Below, piece after piece: positions 1 to 5,178 of a stretch of DNA of 5,746 bases. Source of the DNA: Nitrospinae bacterium CG22_combo_CG10-13_8_21_14_all_47_10 (GTDB lineage: Bacteria > Nitrospinota > Nitrospinia > Nitrospinales > VA-1); contig PCTK01000088.1 in assembly GCA_002786505.1 (NCBI GenBank), forward strand, positions 1-5,746, written 5' to 3'. A program made the translations under genes and the position numbers. Every line of letters begins with the position of its first letter. The first letter of the stretch is position 1. The notes beneath the pieces were generated by a model. The model ran no database searches, was not told where the DNA came from, and saw only the letters and a list, made by a program, of their open reading frames with translations.

Positions 1-281
1 TAACCTGCGTAGGCTTGCCCCAATTCGGCGGCCTCACCAGCCAGGCCCCCAATAATAACCTGACCTGTGGTCGGATCGACGGGCAACATAGTGATCGCAT
101 GATGCGTACTGCAAACAACTTTGCAAAGGTCGCACCCCTTGCAACGAGGTTCAATCACTAATGCTTTTTTGGTCGTCTTATCCAGCACAATGCAATCCGA
201 TTCAGGACAGTACATGATGCACAGTCGGCAACCCTTTTCCGCGATACATTTTTCGTTATCCACCCACGCTAAGTTATACAC
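1..281 (-). CDS. porE/forE: Epsilon subunit: dicluster 4Fe-4S ferredoxin of the 2-oxoacid:ferredoxin oxidoreductase (partial at left edge)
   Basis: Small iron-sulfur protein, last visible gene of the oxidoreductase operon; it should pass electrons between the catalytic subunits and free ferredoxin. 93 codons are visible. Cluster motif 1 is C12-x5-C18-x2-C21-x3-C25 followed by Pro; cluster motif 2 is C47-x2-C50-x2-C53-x3-C57. Together they can hold two [4Fe-4S] clusters. The x5 gap in motif 1 is longer than the usual x2, and motif 2 lacks the usual Pro. An extra Cys30 lies between them. The start is GTG at 281-279: an in-frame stop lies upstream and the nearby ATG at 298 closes after nine codons. 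GAGGAG sits 9 bases ahead. The last two visible bases read TA, so the gene may stop at the window edge or continue. The 53-base gap after gamma fits co-transcription. Ferredoxin identity is near certain; subunit assignment rests on context. Confidence 0.88.
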   Translation of the reverse strand, partial: MYNLAWVDNEKCIAEKGCRLCIMYCPESDCIVLDKTTKKALVIEPRCKGCDLCKVVCSTHHAITMLPVDPTTGQVIIGGLAGEAAELGQAYAG

Positions 282-290
282 TCGAAAATT

Positions 291-296
291 CTCCTC
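291..296 (-). promoter_or_regulatory. Ribosome-binding site deciding the GTG start of the epsilon ferredoxin
   Basis: GAGGAG on the minus strand lies 9 bases before GTG 281-279. The only close ATG (298-296) overlaps this site and leads into a stop after nine codons. The GTG is therefore the supported start. Confidence 0.7.
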
Positions 297-334
297 ATTT
301 AAAAAAGGTTAACACCCAGCCGACTGACGGACAC

Positions 335-1021
335 CTATCCGACCTCTACCAAATGCAGGTCTTGCTTCTCAGCCCACTCAGAAGCAATTTCATAACCCTT
401 GATAATGGTGTCCATATTTGCTTTAAGTAACATTTCTTTTTTGGCGTATTTCTTTTTAATCGCCTCATCCAGAGTTGCCGTACCACCAGAAGCCACATAC
501 CTTTTACCAAAGCGGTCCTGGAGAGCGGCGTCCAGAGCTTCAAGAGATACAATTTTAGTAATCCCCGCACAAGCCCCGATCATTGCCATATTGGTGGAAA
601 GTTCAGTCCTTCCTATTTCCAGGGCCAACTTGGTCGCATCATGGTCCAGCACCGCAACGTTGAGGTCTTCCAGCCTTTTATGGTCTTCATCGCTCAAAAG
701 GTCTGCGCTGGTATTTATAATGATCAAGCCATTCTCCTTGATCCCTGAGTAAAATGGAGCCGTATAACTTTTCTGCATGGTAATAACCTGCGGATGGAAC
801 ACCATGATGACATCGGGGAACACCAGTTCACCGCGATCATAGATACGCTCAGTCCCTATCCGGCAATAACTTTCAGCCGGCGCTCCCCTCTTTTCAGCAC
901 CAAAGAAAGGATTAGAGATAGAAAACTTCCCATCCTTATTAGCCGCCATTGCCAAAAGGTGCGCGGCGGTTACTGCCCCCTGTCCCCCCAAACCGGAAAT
1001 TCGGATATTCATCCTGCTCAT
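335..1021 (-). CDS. porG/forG: Gamma subunit of 2-oxoacid:ferredoxin oxidoreductase
   Basis: 228-residue gamma subunit of the pyruvate/2-oxoglutarate:ferredoxin oxidoreductase family, equivalent to domain III of single-chain pyruvate:ferredoxin oxidoreductases; in this family the domain contributes to CoA handling. The N-terminus has the glycine-rich Rossmann-like motif GLGGQG (residues 10-15). The family segment FFGAEKRGAPAESYCRI (about 39-55) follows, matching the usual fGxExRGxP pattern. The Thr-Asn-Met stretch near residues 142-145 is also typical. The chosen ATG has GGAGA five bases ahead; a second ATG three codons later is possible but worse placed. The gap to the beta stop is only 15 bases, so translation is probably coupled. 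Cytoplasmic, with no signal peptide or membrane segment. The substrate cannot be read from this subunit. Confidence 0.95.
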   Translation of the reverse strand: MSRMNIRISGLGGQGAVTAAHLLAMAANKDGKFSISNPFFGAEKRGAPAESYCRIGTERIYDRGELVFPDVIMVFHPQVITMQKSYTAPFYSGIKENGLIIINTSADLLSDEDHKRLEDLNVAVLDHDATKLALEIGRTELSTNMAMIGACAGITKIVSLEALDAALQDRFGKRYVASGGTATLDEAIKKKYAKKEMLLKANMDTIIKGYEIASEWAEKQDLHLVEVG

Positions 1022-1036
1022 AGCTTCTCCTATTAC

Positions 1037-1936
1037 TTAAGCGTTGACCGGCTTTTTAGCCGCTTGTTTTCTAGCCTTGGTTTCTTCTTTGATGGAATCC
1101 AGAAGTTTCTGGGCCTCATCGGTAATATATTCCTTCTGGACAAACCGTCCACCAATGCTTTCCGCATCTTTCATTTCATCCAAGCCTTCCATGCTCTGCT
1201 TGCCGATTTCAAGAATACAGGGAGTATAAAGCTGAACAAACGTGGGGCCTACTTCCCGCGCCACGAGAACAGCATTCTTAATAGCCTGTTCCACCCGATT
1301 GGGCTTGCTGACGGTCAAAACAGCTACATAGGCACAACCCGCTTCACGTGCAATTTCTGCCAGGCGTACTTTCTCGAAGTTCTTGCCCTTCGGAGCCATC
1401 TTGGCGACAAAACCTTTCTGCATCAAACCGCTTTCCTGCCCGCCCGTATTTGCATACAACTCGTTATCAAAACAAATAGTGGTGAACTTTTCCTGACGAA
1501 ACCAGGATTGCATGGTCATGTCCAGCCCAATATCAACGGTCGCACCGTCACCAGCCAGAACAACCACGTCCTTTTCAACATCCGGGAAACGCGACTTCAA
1601 TGTCCGCTTCAGACCTGAAGCAACGGCATTCTGGTTTCCAAATAAAGAGTGGATGTTGTGCACCGCGACATGCGGGAATACCAAACTGGTACAGCCGGTG
1701 GAACCAACAAATACCGTATCTTCCGGAGTCGGCAAACTGGCCAGAATATAACGGAAAGCGATAGATTCGGGACAACCCGCGCATAAAGAATGCTGTTCGA
1801 TCAACTCTTTGGAAGAGCCAATGTCCTTCCAGCCACGATCCTGATTACCAAAAGTAGCTGATTCAACCAACTCATGATACTCCGGCGGCATGACATCCGC
1901 CAGGTCTTCACATAAAACGATCTTTTCCTTACTCAT
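1037..1936 (-). CDS. porB/forB: Beta subunit (thiamine-diphosphate binding) of 2-oxoacid:ferredoxin oxidoreductase
   Basis: 299-residue catalytic beta subunit that binds thiamine diphosphate (ThDP) and the proximal [4Fe-4S] cluster. C52-AG-C55, C82 and C240 match the C-x2-C...C...C ligand set of pyruvate:ferredoxin oxidoreductase beta chains. The ThDP/Mg motif is GDGATVDIG (129-137), followed by a DN-x-x-Y-ANTGGQ-x-S segment (157-169). About 50 residues precede the first cluster cysteine, somewhat more than in minimal beta subunits; this acidic leader contains VMPPEYHELV. The C-terminal 20 residues are Lys/Ala-rich and probably flexible. AGGAGA lies four bases before the ATG. It sits 57 bases after alpha and 15 before gamma. 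In reverse-TCA organisms this enzyme runs in the carboxylating direction (acetyl-CoA to pyruvate, or succinyl-CoA to 2-oxoglutarate). Confidence 0.95.
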   Translation of the reverse strand: MSKEKIVLCEDLADVMPPEYHELVESATFGNQDRGWKDIGSSKELIEQHSLCAGCPESIAFRYILASLPTPEDTVFVGSTGCTSLVFPHVAVHNIHSLFGNQNAVASGLKRTLKSRFPDVEKDVVVLAGDGATVDIGLDMTMQSWFRQEKFTTICFDNELYANTGGQESGLMQKGFVAKMAPKGKNFEKVRLAEIAREAGCAYVAVLTVSKPNRVEQAIKNAVLVAREVGPTFVQLYTPCILEIGKQSMEGLDEMKDAESIGGRFVQKEYITDEAQKLLDSIKEETKARKQAAKKPVNA

Positions 1937-1948
1937 AAATTCTCCTTT

Positions 1949-1965
1949 AAATTTAATTCCCGTAT
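1949..1965 (-). repeat. Leader motif copy upstream of beta
   Basis: On the coding strand this 17-mer reads ATACGGGAATTAAATTT and matches the 17-mer directly before the alpha start (3239-3255) at 15 of 17 positions. In front of beta it is followed by a separate AGGAGA ribosome-binding site, so its GGGA is not needed as one. Confidence 0.4.
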
Positions 1966-1970
1966 GGGAA
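1957..1970. repeat. Perfect short inverted repeat in the alpha-beta spacer
   Basis: TTCCC-GTAT-GGGAA gives a 5-bp stem with a 4-base loop in the 57-base spacer between alpha and beta. It has no T-run, so it is not an intrinsic terminator. It could slow a nuclease or ribosome, or be chance. It overlaps the leader motif shared with alpha (1949-1965). Confidence 0.35.
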
Positions 1971-1993
1971 AAACTTAATTAATTTGAATTGGT

Positions 1994-3238
1994 CTAGCCA
2001 AGGGTTCCTCGGGTAGCGACCTCCATTCCCAAATGCTTTTTGATCTCTTCAACAATAACTTCTGAAGGCATGGTCATGCCGCCTGCAACATGCGGTCCGA
2101 CATAAACCCGCTCATTGTCCGGGATATTGGCCTTGATTTCACGGGCCAGCCAGCCAGCCAAATTAAACTCGGGAACAAAAATATGTTTGGCGTTTTTGGT
2201 CGCTTGCCGGACTTCCTCATACGGGAACGGACGAATTGTTTTTATTTTAACCAGTCCCGCTTTGATGCCTTCTTCTTCAAGCAACCGGATGGCTTCCCGG
2301 GCCTGCGATACTGCAGTTCCAGAACCCACAATAAGAATCTCACGGTCTGTATTTTCTTCGTCAATCAACCCATCCAGAAGAGGAATGGTGTGTTTGCGGG
2401 AACGCTCAACCGCCGCCTTGACTTCCTGTTGCCAGGAAGCATGGGTGGCGTAACTGATATAATTGGATTTCATAATAAACGGGTCACGCATCATACGGAT
2501 CGGTGCGGTTTCCATATCCATAACCGGTTGCGGATTTCTGTACGGATCATAGGGAGTCAGGCATAAATCATCCGGCGGAAGGTCAACCGTATCTTTGGTA
2601 TGAGTCACAAAGAAGCCGTCACAGCACACCGCAATGGGTACGTGAACATCAGGCTGTTCTGCAACGATGAATCCCTTCAAAATAAAATCAAATAAATCTT
2701 GAGCCGTTTCGGCGTGCCAAATCAGCATTCCCGTCTCAAGCAGATAATACATTTCCAAAGTATCGGGCTGAATGCTAAGAGGAGAATTAATACCCCGGCA
2801 AGTCACACAAACCTGAATCGGCAATCTGGCACCTGCCCACATGGGAAAATTTTCCATGGCCCGTAAAGTACCAGGACCAGCAGTGGTGGTGAAAACCCGG
2901 TGGCCTCCAAAAGCGGCCCCCGCGCATTGCCCCATAACCGCAAATTCGCTCTCCCCGCGAAAATACTCATCCACGTAACCTTCGGCATAAAGCTCACCGA
3001 TCAAAGCCGCCGCCTCACTCTGGGGAGTGATGGGGTAGGCTACTGAGGTTCCGACGCTGGCCACTTTAATAGCGGCGCGAATAACCTCACTACCTGTCAG
3101 GAAGTTAGGGGTCTGCTTTGCCTTATAAAAGATATCGTTGATATCCGTATAGGTCTGGCCTTTCTGGTTTTTCTGGCCCAGCTTCACGTGGTTTGAAGCT
3201 ATGACTCTTTTATTCTTTAGCTCAACTTGTTTATTCAT
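1994..3238 (-). CDS. porA/forA: Alpha subunit of 2-oxoacid:ferredoxin oxidoreductase
   Basis: 414-residue alpha subunit holding the pyrimidine domain of the ThDP site (about 47-230) and a transketolase-C-like domain (about 298-395). YPITPQSE (68-75) is the family signature. Aligned by eye with Desulfovibrio africanus pyruvate:ferredoxin oxidoreductase, T71 matches its Thr31, E98 its ThDP-activating Glu64, and R148 its substrate-carboxylate Arg114. TAGPG (119-123), CDGFF (206-210), VGSGTA (304-309) and RPFP (336-339) are further landmarks. A polar, basic 46-residue leader precedes the usual domain start (FLTGSEVIRAA); the ATG used has GGGAG about 8 bases upstream. It is second in the operon, 70 bases after delta. 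The overall pattern resembles pyruvate-type alpha chains, but the five-subunit pyruvate and 2-oxoglutarate enzymes are close paralogues, so the substrate is left open. Confidence 0.95.
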   Translation of the reverse strand: MNKQVELKNKRVIASNHVKLGQKNQKGQTYTDINDIFYKAKQTPNFLTGSEVIRAAIKVASVGTSVAYPITPQSEAAALIGELYAEGYVDEYFRGESEFAVMGQCAGAAFGGHRVFTTTAGPGTLRAMENFPMWAGARLPIQVCVTCRGINSPLSIQPDTLEMYYLLETGMLIWHAETAQDLFDFILKGFIVAEQPDVHVPIAVCCDGFFVTHTKDTVDLPPDDLCLTPYDPYRNPQPVMDMETAPIRMMRDPFIMKSNYISYATHASWQQEVKAAVERSRKHTIPLLDGLIDEENTDREILIVGSGTAVSQAREAIRLLEEEGIKAGLVKIKTIRPFPYEEVRQATKNAKHIFVPEFNLAGWLAREIKANIPDNERVYVGPHVAGGMTMPSEVIVEEIKKHLGMEVATRGTLG

Positions 3239-3255
3239 AAAATTAACTCCCGTAT
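3239..3255 (-). repeat. Leader motif copy directly upstream of alpha, includes its ribosome-binding site
   Basis: The coding-strand 17-mer ATACGGGAGTTAATTTT abuts the alpha ATG. Its GGGAG is the only Shine-Dalgarno-like element here. It is the partner of the copy at 1949-1965 (15 of 17 identical). Confidence 0.45.
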
Positions 3256-3308
3256 AAAGAGTGCTTTGAAATGATCAAAAAAAATCAATACTGATATTTT
3301 GCTCATAT

Positions 3309-3950
3309 TTACGCAGGTGCGACAATAGTTCCGGACCGGCCCATTACAAATTGAGTGAAAGGTTCCGCCTGAGATTCCACACCCTCAGATTTCAACTTTT
3401 TTATCGTGGCCTTAAGCTTATTTATCATCTTCAGGTCTGCATCACGGAAAGAAAGACAAGCGTCTTCATCCCCAGCCATGGCACACATTGCTATTGTATA
3501 ACAATTCGTTCCGCCACGGATCATCTTTAGAGACAAATTAGCCATATGGCAGTGTACTCCGAAAAAAATACAAACATCGATTTTGTTATGCCAAATAGTC
3601 AAATTGGGATGATTGGGATTGATCTCAACCTCCTGATTAATCTTAGGGTATTTGGGTCTATAGTCAGCCATCGGGATTATCCGCATCGGAGCTTCAAGTG
3701 CCAGTTCACGGATAGCTTTGGCTTCTTCGGCCACATGATCGTTCCATTTCCAGAGAACCAAAGGCCCCGGAAAAATAGTTGGAACTTTGGCCCCTAAAAC
3801 CATTCTGGCGGCTTTTTCATATGCCTCTTCCTCAGGCACAATCTTACCGCCAATATGCGCTTCCCCAGGATCGGGCAAAACGTTTCCCATTGATGCGGCC
3901 GCAGGAGGTAAAAATGCCTCCGGCCCAGCTTTGACCTCGTAGTGGCTCAT
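3309..3950 (-). CDS. porD/forD: Delta subunit, CO dehydrogenase/acetyl-CoA synthase epsilon-like protein
   Basis: 213-residue protein, first gene of the operon. It resembles the CODH/ACS epsilon (CdhB-like) family with a Rossmann-like fold, and such a protein is the extra subunit that distinguishes five-subunit 2-oxoacid:ferredoxin oxidoreductases. Visible features: a Pro/Gly-rich N-terminus (1-38), then AKVPTIFPGPLVLW (54-67), where the family usually has a lysine-proline strand leading to a glycine turn. A dense Cys/His stretch follows (C127, H133, C134, H135, C150, C156, C165). It is not the small ferredoxin called delta in four-subunit enzymes; here that role falls to epsilon. The ATG has GAAGGG 8 bases upstream and lies about 40 bases after a strong promoter. 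Its function is unproven, with assembly, stability or oxygen protection all proposed possibilities. Family call is from memory of the pattern. Confidence 0.82.
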   Translation of the reverse strand: MSHYEVKAGPEAFLPPAAASMGNVLPDPGEAHIGGKIVPEEEAYEKAARMVLGAKVPTIFPGPLVLWKWNDHVAEEAKAIRELALEAPMRIIPMADYRPKYPKINQEVEINPNHPNLTIWHNKIDVCIFFGVHCHMANLSLKMIRGGTNCYTIAMCAMAGDEDACLSFRDADLKMINKLKATIKKLKSEGVESQAEPFTQFVMGRSGTIVAPA

Positions 3951-3996
3951 TCTGATAACCCTTCATCTGTTAAATATGTTTGAAAAAAAGAATCTA

Positions 3997-4025
3997 ATAA
4001 TAAACCAGGCCCAAAAAGTTGTCAA
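3997..4025 (-). promoter_or_regulatory. Strong sigma70-type promoter of the oxidoreductase operon
   Basis: On the minus strand, TTGACA (4025-4020, perfect -35) is followed by exactly 17 bases and TATTAT (4002-3997, five of six matches to the -10 consensus). Transcription should begin near 3990, giving a leader of about 40 bases before the delta ATG. No operator is evident beside it. It indicates high, perhaps constitutive, expression of a central-carbon enzyme. Confidence 0.75.
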
Positions 4026-4160
4026 ACCTTAATGGCTGAAATATCTTAGACTATTTTCAACTTCCGGTTCCTCCAGTATATCCCGGCTCCGCTTCACACC
4101 TAAATTTAATCCCAAAATCCGGAAACCCATCCGGGCCAGCACGCCCCTTCCATATCAGGA

Positions 4161-4197
4161 TAAGAGGCCCTAAACATCAATCAAACAGGGCCTTTTA
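4161..4197 (+). terminator. Hairpin with short T-run, terminator-like on the plus strand
   Basis: AGGCCCT (4165-4171) pairs with AGGGCCT (4187-4193). One G-U pair and three A-T pairs extend the stem to 11 bp around a 15-base loop, and TTTT follows the GC core on the plus strand. Read on the minus strand there is no T-run. No plus-strand gene lies upstream, so either it ends an unannotated plus-strand RNA or the inverted repeat has another role. Confidence 0.4.
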
Positions 4198-4253
4198 GAG
4201 GGGAAAGAAGCCCAAAAACTTTCGACAATTCCTGCATAGCCGCCCACATCGAC

Positions 4254-4334
4254 AAGGGCCCAGGCAAACCCCGGCAAGCACTGTTATTCCACAAACTGCT
4301 GTGACATCCAAAATAAGATGTGGTGGCCCTTTTT
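4254..4334 (+). repeat. Nested inverted repeats ending in a T-run (possible structured RNA)
   Basis: AAGGGCC (4254-4260) pairs with GGCCCTT (4325-4331). Inside it CCACA (4289-4293) pairs with TGTGG (4319-4323), or alternatively ACATC (4304-4308) pairs with GATGT (4317-4321). On the plus strand the outer stem runs into TTTTT (4330-4334). The long intervening sequence makes it weaker than a simple terminator. Confidence 0.3.
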
Positions 4335-4401
4335 AATGAATATAAGAGTTTTAATAACTGATTATTATTCATTCATTTTTCTCTGGGGTGTATTAAATTA
4401 C

Positions 4402-4423
4402 AAAAAAAACGGCCTGCCTCGTT
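4402..4423 (-). terminator. Possible intrinsic terminator of the ferritin-like gene
   Basis: On the minus strand a short AACG...CGTT stem (4423-4420 with 4411-4408) around a GC-rich loop is followed directly by eight T residues (4409-4402). It overlaps the stop codon. The T-run is convincing but the stem is only about 4 bp, so the call is tentative. Confidence 0.4.
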
Positions 4424-4931
4424 AGAGTTTCGCCTTCAAATCCTGAAGCATAGAAAGGTGCTTTTTCTCCTCAACCAGCAAGTGCGCAAAGATGGCCTTC
4501 ACATCCAGCTTTTTCTCTTTTTCCAGTAAACCCTGAAGTATTTCAATCGATCTTTTTTCCGACTCAATGCCCAGTTCAAGGGCCTGCTTGTCACTTTGAA
4601 TGTTTTGCGCGGAAGTAACAGTCAAAGAAGGGAAAATTTTACCCTTCAACTCCTCACCAATAAAACGAGACAAATGCTCTTTGGGCCTGCTCCGGGCCAC
4701 TATTGCCGGTTGTAAGTAGCGGGATTTTTCCTGCAAGGCCTGGATATGCTCCCTTTCCTCATCCGCTAAACGGGAAAACATATCACGGACCTGGGGATCC
4801 TGAATTTTCTTGCCAGCCGACTCATAAAAAAACAGGCCTTCCTTTTCAATAAACAGACTGATCTCAATCGCGTCCATACATTGAAACGAAACTCTACCCA
4901 TATCCCCTGTTTTTCTTTTTTCCATTCCCAT
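4422..4931 (-). CDS. Ferritin-like diiron protein (rubrerythrin-type, no rubredoxin domain)
   Basis: 169-residue, mostly helical four-helix-bundle protein of the rubrerythrin/ferritin-like superfamily. All six expected diiron ligands are visible: E29 in helix 1 (IEKEGLFFY), E59 and H62 in helix 2 (EREH), E125 in helix 3 (ESEKRSIEIL), and E155 and H158 in helix 4 (EKKH). There is no C-terminal Cys-x2-Cys rubredoxin domain, so it needs an external electron donor if it acts as a peroxidase; iron or oxygen sensing are alternatives. Residues 1-18 precede the first helix. The first ATG has AGGA about 8 bases upstream; Met3 is an equally plausible start. It lies upstream of the oxygen-sensitive enzyme operon but has its own likely terminator, so a protective link is only inferred. 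Cytoplasmic. Confidence 0.85.
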   Translation of the reverse strand: MGMEKRKTGDMGRVSFQCMDAIEISLFIEKEGLFFYESAGKKIQDPQVRDMFSRLADEEREHIQALQEKSRYLQPAIVARSRPKEHLSRFIGEELKGKIFPSLTVTSAQNIQSDKQALELGIESEKRSIEILQGLLEKEKKLDVKAIFAHLLVEEKKHLSMLQDLKAKL

Positions 4932-5010
4932 CCCTGAAATCCTACAGAAATCTGGTCACGTTGTACGATCCATAAATCTAATAAACAATTTAACACAGCT
5001 TTACCCGCAC

Positions 5011-5023
5011 TTCTTTTGAAGAA
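5011..5023. promoter_or_regulatory. Short palindrome between divergent genes (operator candidate)
   Basis: TTCTT-TTG-AAGAA is a 5+3+5 inverted repeat in the 247-base region between the divergent ferritin-like and rnhA genes, 80 bases from the ferritin-like start. It matches neither Fur nor PerR consensus. Such short A/T repeats occur by chance, so confidence is low. Confidence 0.2.
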
Positions 5024-5072
5024 TCGACAAAAAAATTGCAGGAATCAAATTTCCCCAATAAAAAGAATGTGT

Positions 5073-5078
5073 TATAGT
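5073..5078 (+). promoter_or_regulatory. Possible -10 element of rnhA promoter
   Basis: TATAGT matches the -10 consensus at five of six positions and is preceded by a TG-containing stretch. The region 17 bases upstream (TTTCCC) is a poor -35. If used, transcription starts near 5085, leaving a leader of about 95 bases before the chosen rnhA start. Confidence 0.3.
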
Positions 5079-5178
5079 TGGACCTGAAAACTGGGGTTCC
5101 TGATTATGCCTGTAAGAATGGAACGGCAATATGGGTCTATACCCGGAACAAATCCACCTCTTATCCAAAATCCAAATC

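Larger units (their letters stand above)
3951..4421. other. Gene-free intergenic region rich in inverted repeats
   Basis: About 470 bases between the delta start and the ferritin-like stop. It holds the leftward operon promoter (3997-4025), two plus-oriented hairpins with short T-runs (4161-4197 and 4254-4334), smaller GC-rich inverted pairs (TTCCGG 4062-4067 with CCGGAA 4119-4124; CCCGG 4082-4086 with CCGGG 4131-4135), and the probable terminator of the ferritin-like gene. A 63-codon minus-strand frame at 4372-4181 has no convincing ribosome-binding site or protein character. No tRNA, tmRNA, SRP RNA or RNase P signature was recognised. Confidence 0.6.

Noticed and set aside
282..334. Possible attenuator or terminator between gamma and epsilon (T6 run at 301-306 on the minus strand)
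   Set aside because: The only stems ahead of the T-run are about 3 bp (for example GGT/ACC and CAG/CTG), too weak for an intrinsic terminator.
794..1618. Long plus-strand open frame of 274 codons opposite gamma and beta
   Set aside because: It lies wholly antisense to two genes with intact catalytic motifs, shows no recognisable domain and has no independent promoter or ribosome-binding site. It is a by-product of the codon usage of the real genes.
2090..2566. Plus-strand open frames (158 and 112 codons) opposite alpha
   Set aside because: Antisense shadows of a conserved coding region with low-complexity, non-family protein character.
4041..4341. 6S RNA, SRP RNA, tmRNA or RNase P RNA in the hairpin-rich region
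   Set aside because: The conserved sequence landmarks I know for these RNAs (such as the SRP GGAAG tetraloop region or the tRNA-like T-arm of tmRNA) are not present on either strand.
4181..4372. 63-codon minus-strand frame in the intergenic region
   Set aside because: No convincing ribosome-binding site or family resemblance, and it runs through both inverted-repeat structures, which is unlike a coding sequence. A small unknown protein cannot be fully excluded.
4932..5060. Sigma70 promoter for the ferritin-like gene
   Set aside because: Best pair found (TTGTTT, 17 bases, TACAAC on the minus strand) matches too poorly to call; the string TTATTAGATT shared with the operon promoter region is likely chance in A/T-rich DNA.
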